Assembly (NCBI RefSeq): GCF_001567585.1 | Contig: NZ_LRQV01000066.1 | Coordinates: forward strand, 1-36,222 | Direction of reading: 5' to 3' | DNA from: Micromonospora rosaria | GTDB taxonomy: Bacteria; Actinomycetota; Actinomycetes; Mycobacteriales; Micromonosporaceae | Length of the DNA: 36,222 nucleotides | Shown here: in pieces, positions 7,928-15,413 of the stretch | Position numbering within the stretch: the stretch's first letter is position 1 | How the letters are laid out: each line of letters begins with the position of its first letter | Notes under the pieces: model-generated | What the model was told of the DNA's origin: nothing | The model's input: only the letters and a program-made list of their open reading frames with translations | The model's database searches: none | Position numbers and translations under genes: made by a program

Positions 7928-8695
7928 ATGTCCGACCAGTTGAGCCCGGCCGGGGTGAGTGAGCACCTCGACCGCGACGCGCCGGCACCACTGCACGCGC
8001 AGGTGTCGGAGCAGATCCGGGCCAAGATCCTGTCGGCCGAGTGGCCCGCGCACTACCGGCTGCGCAGCGAGCCGGAGCTCGCCGTCGAGCTGGGCATCTC
8101 CCGGGGCACCCTGCGGCGGGCGCTGGCCACCCTGATCCGCGAGGGCCTGCTGGTGCAGGTCCGGGGGCGGGGCACCTTCGTCACGTCCACCGCTCTCGAA
8201 CCGTCCATCGCGCAGAAGCTCACCACCCTGTCGGAGGACTTCGCCCGGCAGGGTGTCTCGGTCACCACCCAGGTGGTCTCCCAGCAGGTGATGCCCGCCC
8301 CGCCCCCGCTGGCCACCCTGCTCGACCTGCGCCCCGGCCAGTCGGTGCTGCGTCTGGAGCGGCTCCGCTCCACCAGCGCCGGGCCGGTGGTCTGGCTGGT
8401 CAACTACGTCCGTACCGACCTCGCCCCCGGCCTGGAGCAGGCCGACCTCGCCGACCGGTCGCTGTTCGGGCTGCTGGAGAACGACTACGGGCTGAAGATC
8501 AGCTCCGGTCGACGGACCTTCACCGCCACCGCCGCCGCCGACCGGATCGCCGAGGCCCTCGGCGTGCCGGCGGGCTTCCCGCTGCTCTACCTGGAGCAGA
8601 TCACCTATCTCGACGACGGTCGGGCGATCGAGTACTCCGACGTGTGGATCCACAGCGAACGGATGCGGGTCACCTCGCTGCTCTCGCGCCGCTGA
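7928..8695 (+). CDS. GntR-family regulator with UTRA ligand-binding domain (HutC subfamily)
   Basis: A 255-residue regulator. The N-terminal winged helix (about residues 20-90) carries LHAQVSEQIRAKILSAEW, SEPELAVELGISRGTLRRAL and REGLLVQVRGRGTFV. The UTRA domain (about 100-250) includes LRPGQSVLRLERLRSTSAGP, LFGLLENDYGLKISSGRR and a closing LYLEQITYLDDGRAIEYSDV segment. UTRA domains bind sugars or sugar phosphates. As the last gene of the operon it is the likely local repressor acting at 2016-2039. GGAGAAGG precedes the ATG. The 92 bases before it hold no convincing promoter, so it is probably read from the operon promoter. Confidence 0.9.
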   Translation: MSDQLSPAGVSEHLDRDAPAPLHAQVSEQIRAKILSAEWPAHYRLRSEPELAVELGISRGTLRRALATLIREGLLVQVRGRGTFVTSTALEPSIAQKLTTLSEDFARQGVSVTTQVVSQQVMPAPPPLATLLDLRPGQSVLRLERLRSTSAGPVVWLVNYVRTDLAPGLEQADLADRSLFGLLENDYGLKISSGRRTFTATAAADRIAEALGVPAGFPLLYLEQITYLDDGRAIEYSDVWIHSERMRVTSLLSRR

Positions 8696-8710
8696 GCGCC
8701 CCGGGCCGCC

Positions 8711-8746
8711 CGGCGGGCGCGTCGGCGCCCGCCGGCACCGGTGCCG
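8711..8746 (+). terminator. Terminator hairpin of the sugar operon plus adjacent palindrome
   Basis: The perfect 10-base arms CGGCGGGCGC (8711-8720) and GCGCCCGCCG (8725-8734) enclose the loop GTCG. Immediately after it, GGCACC/GGTGCC forms a perfect palindrome at 8734-8745. There is no U-tract. Its position 15 bases after the GntR stop fits an operon terminator. Confidence 0.7.
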
Positions 8747-9057
8747 ATCCGAGCCCGGAGCGCCGTTTCGGGGTTTCCAGACCCCCGTTCGCCACTTTCC
8801 GCAGCACTGTCGTGACGGAAAGCAACACCGTTGTGTGACGAATCAACCACCGAACGTCATTGACTCGCGAAGATCTGCGTGTTAATCGGAAAGTTTCCCT
8901 GGCGCTGAAAAGCCGGCAAACCCCCTTCCCCGCATGCGCGGCGATTCCGTGACGGGGAGGTGACACATTGCCATTCCTCGTTGGATACTGTCCGCCGCCA
9001 TGCGCCGTCGCGCCGTCGGTTACCGACGCACCGACGCTGACCAAAGGGGACTATTCC
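8747..9057 (+). promoter_or_regulatory. Upstream region of the dioxygenase operon
   Basis: About 310 bases without a gene, less GC-rich than the flanks. A 7-base inverted repeat, CTTTCCG (8795-8801) and CGGAAAG (8816-8822), lies in its first half. TACTGT at 8986-8991 could serve as a -10 box, but no -35 box has the right spacing. CGTCGG-TTA-CCGACG lies just before the ribosome site. A promoter for the gene at 9058 must be here, but I cannot fix it. Confidence 0.35.
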
Positions 9058-9774
9058 GTGAAGCGGGACCACGCACCTGTGCTGCCGGGAGACGGCGCCA
9101 CGGACTACGCGCGCTACATGCGTACCGACGCTTTGCTCGACCTGCAACGACGTCCGGCGGAGATGATCCACCGCGACGAACTGCTCTTCCAGGTGGTGCA
9201 CCAGTCCACCGAACTCTGGCTGAAGCTCGCCACGGCCGAGGTGACCGAGGCGGCGGCCCGGCTCACCGCCGGGGAGCCGGCGGCGGCCGAGCCCCTGCTG
9301 GCCCGCGCCACCCTCGGGATCCGGCTCGTCACCGACCAGCTCGAGATGTTCCGGTACCTGTCCCCAGTGGACTTCCAGGCGATGCAACCGGCGATGGGCA
9401 ACGGCTCCGGCGCGGAGTCGCCCGGCTGGCGGCGACTCCAGGTCGCGAGCCGACAGCTCGGCCGGGTCTTCGCCGACCACCTCGCCCGGCGGGGCATCGA
9501 GCTGACGACGCTGCGCCGGCCGGACCCGACCGACCCGGTGCACCGGCTCGCCGAGGCGATGCTGGAGTGGGACGAACGGGTGTCGCTGTGGCGCAGCCGG
9601 CACTACCAGGTCGCGCTGCGGGTCGGGGGCCACGGCCCGGCCGGCACCCCGGGCAGCGCCGCGACCATGCTCGCGAAACTCATCGACCACCGCTTCTACC
9701 CGGAGCTGTGGCAGACCCGGCGCACCGATGCCGAGAAGCTATCCGAGGCCAATTCCCCGGCCACCCGGCCGTGA
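9058..9774 (+). CDS. Tryptophan 2,3-dioxygenase family protein, short form
   Basis: A 238-residue haem-dioxygenase-superfamily protein. It shows the TDO pattern: DELLFQVVHQSTELWLKL (residues 40-57, with the active-site His as H48), LEMFRYLSPVDFQAMQ, and the haem-ligand block WRSRHYQVALRVGG (H182) followed by GTPGS at 196-200. Classical TDO opens the indole ring of L-tryptophan to N-formylkynurenine. The Arg that grips the substrate carboxylate in bacterial TDO (FRxxL, Arg117 in the Xanthomonas enzyme) aligns with Gln110. It may therefore have an altered substrate or need the partner at 9848. I chose GTG 9058 because AGGGGA lies 7 bases upstream; an in-frame ATG at 8968 would add 30 residues unlike the family. 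Confidence 0.8.
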   Translation: MKRDHAPVLPGDGATDYARYMRTDALLDLQRRPAEMIHRDELLFQVVHQSTELWLKLATAEVTEAAARLTAGEPAAAEPLLARATLGIRLVTDQLEMFRYLSPVDFQAMQPAMGNGSGAESPGWRRLQVASRQLGRVFADHLARRGIELTTLRRPDPTDPVHRLAEAMLEWDERVSLWRSRHYQVALRVGGHGPAGTPGSAATMLAKLIDHRFYPELWQTRRTDAEKLSEANSPATRP

Positions 9775-9847
9775 CAATTCCTGCGTCCCGAGAATCCGCA
9801 CAGCCCCCACTCCACATACCACGAAAACGGAATTCGAGGTACGGTTC

Positions 9848-11281
9848 GTGCGCGAACTGACATGCTGGATGTCCGGCGTGGCCGACCCCGGAACCTTCCC
9901 CTACTCCCCCGTGCTGCGGGAGTTCCACCGCGTCGGTAAACACTTTGTGAAACCGGATCTGCTCGCCCAGTTGGACCACGTCCGGGCCCGGGTTACCGTC
10001 CCCGATCCGACGCCGGCCGGCGGGCCGGACCCCGCCCGACTGTTGCGCGACTTCCTCGACGTCGCCCTCGACAAGTGGGACGGCCGGTACGACTACCGCA
10101 GCTACCTGGCCCTGCGCCTGCTCGGCCTCCCCGTCGACACCGACGACCTGCCCGACCGGGCGGCCCCCGGCGACGCGGCCCGGGACGACCCGCCCGGTCG
10201 GGATGCGGCTGACCGGGATCCGGCCGCCGACGCCGAGCCGCCCCTCGACCCCGCCGGCAGTCGCCGCCGACACGACCTGCTGCTGGTCCGGCTGATCGCC
10301 GACGCCCTCGCCTTCGAGGTCGCCGCCGGCGTCGGCAGCGACCTGCTGCCGCACCAACGTCCCCCGGCGGAGGTGGTGGCCAAGCGGCACCGGCTGGGCC
10401 TGCGGGCCGTCGCGCCCGCCCTGGCCCGCCTCGGCCTGGCCGGCGAGGTCGACGGGCGGGACCCGGCGGAGGCCGCCACCGCCCTGCACGCCCGTGCCCT
10501 CCGCGAGGACCCGGACGCGGCGCGGGTGCTGCGGCTGAGCATGCTGCCGGTCTACCTGTCGCACGACGAGTACCTGTTCATCCGGGTACTCCAGGGCTAC
10601 GAGTGCGTCTTCGCGCAGATCGCCGGGGAGTTGCACGCCACCCAGGGCGACCTGGCCGCCGGGCGGGCCTCCCGGGCGGCGCAGCGGCTGGCCCACGCCC
10701 GGGACCAGCTCACCACCGCGGGCCCGCTCTTCTCCCTGCTGGCGACGATGCAGCCGGCGGCGTTCCGGACCTTCCGGGAGTACACCGACGGGGCGAGCGC
10801 CATCCAGTCCCGCTCCTACAAGCTGATGGAGTCGCTGTGCCGGGTGCCGGAGCGGCAGCGACTCGACTCGGCCGCGTACCGGTCGGTGCCGGAGGTCCGC
10901 GACCGGGTGCTGGTCGGACACCCGTCGATCGACGGGGCCTACCGCAGCGCGGTCCACGAGGGCCGGCTCGCCGGGAGCGACCGGTCCCTGGTGGAGTCGG
11001 GGATGGACGCGTTCGCCACGGCGGTGCTGCAGTGGCGGCGGACCCACTACCGGCTGGCCGTACGGATGCTCGGCACCCGGCCCGGCACCGGCTACACCGA
11101 GGGCACCCCGTACCTGGCGCAGGTCCGCGCCATCCCGGTCTTCACCGCCCGCCCCGACCCGGCGGACCCGCCCCCGGCGGACGACCCTGCCGCCCGCTGC
11201 CCCGGTGGCGGGAGCACCACCGGCGCGGCCCACCCCGCATCGCCGACCTGGACCCACCCGACTGGAGGCTGCCCCGCGTGA
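9848..11281 (+). CDS. Long tryptophan 2,3-dioxygenase-like protein
   Basis: A 477-residue protein with a roughly 230-residue N-terminal region (LDKWDGRYDYRSYLALRLL, then a linker rich in Asp, Pro and Ala at about 97-137) and a C-terminal TDO-like domain. The latter has LSHDEYLFIRVLQGYECVF (238-256), FRTFREYTDGASAIQSRSYK (306-325, with the carboxylate-binding Arg as R310) and WRRTHYRLAVRMLG with haem-ligand His400, then GTGYTEGTPYL. The active-site His of TDO is replaced by Leu248. The GTG start at 9848 has GAGG 8 bases upstream; longer in-frame starts run back into the previous gene. Its TGA overlaps the GTG of the next gene. It may be a second subunit or an enzyme with new chemistry. Confidence 0.72.
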   Translation: MRELTCWMSGVADPGTFPYSPVLREFHRVGKHFVKPDLLAQLDHVRARVTVPDPTPAGGPDPARLLRDFLDVALDKWDGRYDYRSYLALRLLGLPVDTDDLPDRAAPGDAARDDPPGRDAADRDPAADAEPPLDPAGSRRRHDLLLVRLIADALAFEVAAGVGSDLLPHQRPPAEVVAKRHRLGLRAVAPALARLGLAGEVDGRDPAEAATALHARALREDPDAARVLRLSMLPVYLSHDEYLFIRVLQGYECVFAQIAGELHATQGDLAAGRASRAAQRLAHARDQLTTAGPLFSLLATMQPAAFRTFREYTDGASAIQSRSYKLMESLCRVPERQRLDSAAYRSVPEVRDRVLVGHPSIDGAYRSAVHEGRLAGSDRSLVESGMDAFATAVLQWRRTHYRLAVRMLGTRPGTGYTEGTPYLAQVRAIPVFTARPDPADPPPADDPAARCPGGGSTTGAAHPASPTWTHPTGGCPA

Positions 11282-12459
11282 GCGCACCCGACCTGGTACC
11301 CGACCCCACGCCGGGCCGCTGTCTCGACCCCGCCGCCCACGCCGCCCTGCGGGCCGAGTTCCCGCTGCTGGACACCGGGGTCGTCTACCTGAACAGCAAC
11401 TCGACCGGCGTGGTGCCGAGGGGCGCCCAGCACGTGCTGACCGACTACTGGACGACCCTGCGGACCTGGCGCGACGAGGTGTGGCACGACTGGCACGTCG
11501 GCCTGGACCGGTACGCCGACGCGGTGGCCGCCCTCATCGGGGCGCCGGCGGGCAGCGTGGTCACCGACGCGAACCTGAGCACCCTGCTCGGACGGGTCGT
11601 CTCCTGCTTCGACTACCCGCCGGAGCGCGACCGGGTCCTCATCACCGACCTGGAGTTCCCGACCGTGCCCTTCCTCTGGCAGGCCCAGCGGCGGCGGGGC
11701 GCCCGGGTGGAGGTCGTCGGCACCGGGGGGCCGGCCGTCGACGAGGAGGGCCTGCTCGCCCGGATCGACGAGCGGACCCTGCTGGTGTGCGTACCCCACG
11801 CGACCTTCTCCTCCGGGGCCACCATCGACCTGCCCCGTCTGGTGGACCGGGCCCACCGGGCCGGGGCCCTGGTGGTGGTGGACGCCTTCCAGACCGTCGG
11901 GGTGGTGCCGCTGGACGTGACCGCCCTCGGGGTGGACGTCCTCCTCGGCGGGGCGCACAAGTGGCTGTGCGGGGTCGGCACCGCCTTCCTGTACGTCCGG
12001 CCCGACCTGACGGAACGACTGGAGCCGACGGCGACCGGCTGGCAGGCCGGGGACCGGGCGCTGACCTTCCAGCCGTCGCGGGACTGGGCGGCCGGGGCGC
12101 AGCGCTTCGCCGGCGGCACCCCGTTCCCCCTCACCTCGCTGGTCTCCCAGGTCGGGCTGGACCTGCTGGCCGGGGTGGGGCTGCCCGCCATCCGGGCGCA
12201 CTCGCTGGCCTGCACCCGACAAGTGATCGACCGGGCGGCGGCGGCCGGCATCGCGGTGGTCAGCCCCACCGAGCCCGACCGGCGCGGCGGGGTGGTCTGC
12301 CTGGACGTCCCCGACGGGGAGACGGTCAAGCGCCGGCTGGCCGAACAAAACATGATCTGTAGCTGGCGAGGGTGGCTCCGGGTCGGCCCGCACGTCTACA
12401 ACACCCTCGACGAGGTGGACGCGTTCATGGACGCGTTGGAGAAGGAGCTGCGACGGTGA
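11278..12459 (+). CDS. PLP-dependent class V aminotransferase-fold enzyme, kynureninase-like
   Basis: A 393-residue fold-type I PLP enzyme. VYLNSNSTGVVPRGA near residues 36-50 resembles the kynureninase opening (YLDGNSLG). WHDWHVGLDRYADAVAALIG, VVVDAFQTVGVVPLDV and the PLP-lysine motif GGAHKWL (Lys228) follow, then a C-terminal GWRVG-type tail (SWRGWLRVGPHVYNT). Kynureninase splits kynurenine or 3-hydroxykynurenine to (hydroxy)anthranilate and alanine. With two TDO-like genes upstream, a role on a kynurenine-type intermediate is the best inference. Cysteine desulfurase or isopenicillin-epimerase-like activity is not excluded. The GTG start overlaps the preceding stop (GTGA), with GGAGG 9 bases upstream. 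Confidence 0.78.
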   Translation: MSAPDLVPDPTPGRCLDPAAHAALRAEFPLLDTGVVYLNSNSTGVVPRGAQHVLTDYWTTLRTWRDEVWHDWHVGLDRYADAVAALIGAPAGSVVTDANLSTLLGRVVSCFDYPPERDRVLITDLEFPTVPFLWQAQRRRGARVEVVGTGGPAVDEEGLLARIDERTLLVCVPHATFSSGATIDLPRLVDRAHRAGALVVVDAFQTVGVVPLDVTALGVDVLLGGAHKWLCGVGTAFLYVRPDLTERLEPTATGWQAGDRALTFQPSRDWAAGAQRFAGGTPFPLTSLVSQVGLDLLAGVGLPAIRAHSLACTRQVIDRAAAAGIAVVSPTEPDRRGGVVCLDVPDGETVKRRLAEQNMICSWRGWLRVGPHVYNTLDEVDAFMDALEKELRR

Positions 12460-13487
12460 ACGTCACCCTGTCCCCGCGGGCGCTGATGAGCCTGCTGGCC
12501 AACGGCCCCAAGGCCATCGACGTGCTGGAGACCGCGCTCGGCACGGGCCTGCTCGACGCCCTGGAGCCGGGTCCGGCCCGCCTCGGCGACCTCGCCGACC
12601 GGTTCGGGGTCCGGCCGCTGCGGCTGTACAAGTTCCTCGACTGCCTGGAGAGCCTCGGCTTCGTCGAGCGCACCGAACCCGACGACGACATCACCTCGGC
12701 CCGCTACCGGGCGGTGCCAGGGCTGCGGGACGCCGTCGCGGCGGTCGTCGGGCCGGACGCGGTCGAGCGGGATCGGGACCGGTACCCGTGGCGGGTGCTG
12801 CACGGCCGGCTGGCCGAGAGCCTGCGCGGCGAGGTGAGCATGAGCGACGACGACTTCGCCTGGCCGCCGCAGACCGACGAGCAGACCGCCGAGTTCGAAC
12901 GCAGCATGGCCGTCGGGCTCGGCCCGGTGATCGAGACGGCGCACCGGCACGCCGACCGGCTGTGGTCGGACCGCAAACGGCTGCTGGACGTCGGCGGCGG
13001 CGACGGCACCCTCGCCGCGCACGTCCTCGACGACGCCCCCGGGCTGTACGCCGACGTGTACAACCTGCCGGCGGTGGAGCCGCTGGTGGCGGCGACCCGG
13101 CGGCGCCGGGGGCACCCGGACCGGCTGGGCTTCGTCGGGGGCGACTTCTTCGCCGAGCCGCTGCCGTCCGGGTACGACGCGATGGCGTTCGTCCGGGTGC
13201 TGCACGACTGGCCCAACGACGTGGCCCGCCGGCTGGTCGAGCAGGCGTACGCGGCCCTGGAGCCGGGCGGGCTGCTGGTCATCGGCGAGGAGTTCCGCAC
13301 CCCGGACCGGTTGGCGATGCAGTTCTTCTGGAGCTACTTCCTGATCGGGGTGGACAGTTGCGTCAGCCGGTTGCGGGAGGTCGACTTCTACACCGGACTG
13401 CTCGCCGAGGTCGGCTTCGAGCGGGTGGCGGTGCTGCCCGGGGCGTGGGAGCTGATCTGCGCCTACAAGCCGTACGGCGGGAACTGA
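12456..13487 (+). CDS. SAM-dependent methyltransferase (O-methyltransferase family 2 type)
   Basis: A 343-residue enzyme with the usual two-part layout. The N-terminal winged-helix dimerisation domain (about 1-95) includes LADRFGVRPLRLYKFLDCLE. The Rossmann domain has SAM motif LDVGGGDGTLAAHVLDD (about 177-193), GDFFAEPLPSGYDAMAFVRV and the catalytic-region stretch LHDWPNDVARRLVEQAYAAL. Relatives include O-methyltransferases and the C-methyltransferases acting on 3-hydroxykynurenine in actinomycin and pyrrolobenzodiazepine pathways (SibL type). Given its neighbours, methylation of a kynurenine or anthranilate derivative is a reasonable hypothesis. The start overlaps the preceding stop (GTGA), AAGGAG lies upstream, and the gene ends in a strong hairpin. 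Confidence 0.82.
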   Translation: MNVTLSPRALMSLLANGPKAIDVLETALGTGLLDALEPGPARLGDLADRFGVRPLRLYKFLDCLESLGFVERTEPDDDITSARYRAVPGLRDAVAAVVGPDAVERDRDRYPWRVLHGRLAESLRGEVSMSDDDFAWPPQTDEQTAEFERSMAVGLGPVIETAHRHADRLWSDRKRLLDVGGGDGTLAAHVLDDAPGLYADVYNLPAVEPLVAATRRRRGHPDRLGFVGGDFFAEPLPSGYDAMAFVRVLHDWPNDVARRLVEQAYAALEPGGLLVIGEEFRTPDRLAMQFFWSYFLIGVDSCVSRLREVDFYTGLLAEVGFERVAVLPGAWELICAYKPYGGN

Positions 13488-13488
13488 G

Positions 13489-13532
13489 CCGCACCCCGGG
13501 TGCCCGTCGCGTGGGACGGGCACCCGGTGCGG
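13489..13532. terminator. Bidirectional terminator between the methyltransferase and the convergent peptide gene
   Basis: CCGCACC...GGGTGCCCGTC pairs with GACGGGCACCCGGTGCGG across the short loop GCGTGG, with a 2-base bulge. This is about 18 base pairs, the strongest hairpin in the window. It begins 2 bases after the methyltransferase stop and abuts the stop of the minus-strand gene, so both transcripts share it. Confidence 0.8.
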
Positions 13533-13739
13533 TCAGGCCGCCGGACCGAGCCGGTACGGGGTGCCGGGGCTGAGCGCCCCCAGCACCCCGACCAGCGTCG
13601 CGGTGCTCAGCCGCACGGTGTTGTTCAGCCGCACACCGTTGCTCAGCCGCGCGTCGGGGTGGAGCCAGCTCGGGACGCTGGCCGTCCACTCCGCGCCGCC
13701 CCGCGCGAGCCTCACCCTCGCGATGGTTAACGTGCCCAT
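13533..13739 (-). CDS. 68-residue peptide of unknown function with hexapeptide repeat
   Basis: I do not recognise this product. The reading frame starts at ATG 13739 with AAAGGAG about 10 bases upstream, and stops directly beside the shared terminator, which supports a real gene. The N-terminal half (MGTLTIARVRLARGGAEW) is basic and contains the first of two Trp residues; TASVPSWLHPDARLS contains the second. Then come three near-repeats, ARLSNG, VRLNNT and VRLSTA, followed by a hydrophobic stretch TLVGVLGALSPGTPYRLG. There is no Cys and no signal peptide. It could be a small structural or regulatory protein, or a substrate peptide for the neighbouring oxidases and methyltransferase; the latter is speculative. 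Confidence 0.6.
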   Translation of the reverse strand: MGTLTIARVRLARGGAEWTASVPSWLHPDARLSNGVRLNNTVRLSTATLVGVLGALSPGTPYRLGPAA

Positions 13740-13944
13740 GGCGTCTCATCTCCTTTCCTGTGCGCAGGGGAACCGCCGTCAGCCCCGCAGGGCGCCCGAG
13801 TTCAGGGGTCGGTGACGGCACGGTGGCGCTCCGCCGAGCGAGCGCTCTGGTTTCGGATAGGGGCCGGCCCGCCCCGCCGGTCGGGGCGACGCCCGCAGGA
13901 GTGCGGGCCACAGCGCTGTCGTGGCCGGCGGACGAAGACTGCTG

Positions 13945-13990
13945 TCGTGGTCGGACCGAGGATCTCGTGGTCGGACAGAGGATCTCGTGG
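13945..13990. repeat. 20-bp tandem duplication with partial third copy
   Basis: TCGTGGTCGGACCGAGGATC (13945-13964) is followed at once by a copy with one mismatch (13965-13984) and the first six bases of a third (TCGTGG). Confidence 0.85.
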
Positions 13991-14047
13991 GCCGGGAGCG
14001 AGAACGGAGAACGCCGCCCGAGCCGGTGGGTCCGGCGGGCGGCGTCG

Positions 14048-14070
14048 GTGACGCGTCAGCTCCGCGTCAC
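14048..14070. repeat. Perfect 8-bp inverted repeat
   Basis: GTGACGCG (14048-14055) and CGCGTCAC (14063-14070) are separated by 7 bases. It could be a hairpin or an operator; no adjacent gene start decides between them. Confidence 0.5.
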
Positions 14071-14314
14071 GTCCACCGCCGGTGGGGACAACCACCCAGG
14101 TCGTCAGTCGTGCCGGTGCCGCCCGGGGCACCGGTCGTGCTCGTCGTCGGGGCGAGCCGCCACCCGGGACCCGGCCGGCGTTCGCCGTCGCGCGGCACGT
14201 GCCACCGCGACTGTCGGCTCTGCCACCTGGTCACCTGATGCTCCTCGCCGGAGGGGTCGTCCTGCTCTGTCGGAGATCACCGTACGAGTTCCGTCCGGGT
14301 GGCGGCAACGCAAT

Positions 14315-14350
14315 TACCGGCCCGGATGCGTGTACCGGCCCGGATGCGTG
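14315..14350. repeat. Exact 18-bp tandem duplication
   Basis: TACCGGCCCGGATGCGTG occurs twice without a gap, at 14315-14332 and 14333-14350. Confidence 0.85.
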
Positions 14351-14416
14351 CCGGGCCACGCCGCAGCGGCGGTGACGGCGGGTCGCGCTCCGGCGGCGGT
14401 ACCGCCTGAGCGAGAC

Positions 14417-14450
14417 ATACCTGCCAGGAATAAATATGCCTGGCAGGTAT
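14417..14450. promoter_or_regulatory. Perfect 12-bp inverted repeat with AT-rich centre
   Basis: ATACCTGCCAGG (14417-14428) and CCTGGCAGGTAT (14439-14450) flank AATAAATATG. The AT-rich core inside very GC-rich DNA and the perfect symmetry suggest an operator for a dimeric regulator, or a hairpin. GGTATACGG at its right edge could supply a -10 box for rightward transcription towards the gene at 14593. Confidence 0.5.
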
Positions 14451-14516
14451 ACGGCTCGACACCGGTACCCGCCTCGCCCCTGCCGCCGCCCGACGGCACG
14501 CCCCGGCGGCTGCGCC

Positions 14517-14552
14517 GGGGCGGCGTGGCTCACCGGGGCGGCGTGGCTCACC
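14517..14552. repeat. Exact 18-bp tandem duplication
   Basis: GGGGCGGCGTGGCTCACC occurs twice without a gap, at 14517-14534 and 14535-14552, about 40 bases before the DUF1028 start codon. Confidence 0.85.
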
Positions 14553-14592
14553 AGGCCGGATGGGAATCGCGGCGGCGGGGTATGCACGCCGC

Positions 14593-15288
14593 ATGACCTT
14601 CTCCCTCGTCGCCCGGTGCCCCCGCACCGGCCACCTCGGGGTGGCGGCCCTGACGGCCACCGCCGGGGTGGGCAAGCTGCTGTCCCACGTCCGCTCCGGC
14701 GTCGGCGCGGTCGCCACCCAGGCCACCCACAACCCCTACCTGGCCTACGACGGCCTGCCGATGCTCGCCGAGGGTCGGACGCCGCGCGAGGTCGTCGACA
14801 CGTTGCTGGCCCGCGACCCGGGACGGGAGGTCCGCCAGGCCGGCATGGTCGACGCGGCGGGCCAGGCGTACGCCGTCACCGGTGGCCGGACCCTGCCCTG
14901 GTCGGGGCACCGGACCGGACCGGGCTTCGCGGCCCAGGGCAACCGGCTCACCGGCCCGCAGACCCTCGACGCGATCGTGCGGGCGTACCTCGACGAGCCC
15001 GGACACGACCTGGTCGAACGGCTGCTGCGGGCGATCGAGGCCGGCGAGCACACCGGCGGGGACCGGGACGGCGCCGGCTCCGCGACGATCACGGTCGTCG
15101 GGGACGAGCCGTACCCGTTGTGGGACCTGCGGGTGGACGACCACCCGGACCCGGCGGCGGAGCTGCGCCGGCTGTACGGGGTGTTCCAGGAGCAGATGCT
15201 GCCGATCGTGCGGGGCCTGCCGACCCGGGACGACCCGTTGGGTGAGTCCGCCCGGCAGGTGCTCGCCGGGGGCACGGCCGGCGTGTGA
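14593..15288 (+). CDS. DUF1028 protein (Ntn-hydrolase-like fold)
   Basis: A 231-residue protein matching DUF1028 from end to end: MTFSLVARCPRTGHLGVAAL, then HVRSGVGAVATQATHNPYLA, GHRTGPGFAAQGNRLTGPQT, ERLLRAIEAGEHTGGDRDGA and LWDLRVDDHPDPAAELRRLY. The family has an N-terminal-nucleophile-hydrolase-like fold, possibly binds peptidoglycan-related ligands, and has no settled reaction. I start it at the ATG giving MTFSLVA, the conserved family N-terminus; the ribosome site (GCGGGG) is weak. No close functional partner is evident among its neighbours. Confidence 0.85.
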   Translation: MTFSLVARCPRTGHLGVAALTATAGVGKLLSHVRSGVGAVATQATHNPYLAYDGLPMLAEGRTPREVVDTLLARDPGREVRQAGMVDAAGQAYAVTGGRTLPWSGHRTGPGFAAQGNRLTGPQTLDAIVRAYLDEPGHDLVERLLRAIEAGEHTGGDRDGAGSATITVVGDEPYPLWDLRVDDHPDPAAELRRLYGVFQEQMLPIVRGLPTRDDPLGESARQVLAGGTAGV

Positions 15289-15413
15289 CCCGGCGCGGCG
15301 TGACGGACGGTGACCGGTCGGTGGAGGCGACGGGACGCGCCTTCACCCCGGCGAGCGGTGCCGTTCACCCGGCAGGGGTGATCTTGTCAGCGGCCTTTGC
15401 TGAGCTGCTGGTC

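Larger units (their letters stand above)
13740..14592. other. Non-coding stretch with duplications and inverted repeats
   Basis: About 850 bases separate the peptide gene from the DUF1028 gene. Frames open here lack ribosome sites and have Arg/Pro-rich nonsense translations on every strand, so I call no gene. It contains three short tandem duplications and two perfect inverted repeats, listed separately. The promoters of the peptide gene (minus strand) and possibly of the DUF1028 gene must lie in it. Confidence 0.6.

Noticed and set aside
8968..9057. Upstream ATG extension of the short dioxygenase
   Set aside because: The 30 extra residues are unlike the family and the GTG at 9058 has a good ribosome site.
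9058..13739. Classical lanthipeptide or other RiPP cluster
   Set aside because: No LanM/LanC, YcaO, radical SAM or leader peptidase gene is present; the peptide gene alone is not enough, so it is reported only as a possibility.
13740..14592. Possible CRISPR-like or iteron array
   Set aside because: The tandem units are three unrelated two-copy repeats without spacers; no array structure.
13760..14596. Plus-strand frame of about 280 codons in the non-coding stretch
   Set aside because: Arg/Gly/Pro-rich nonsense translation crossing three tandem duplications and a palindrome, with no ribosome site.
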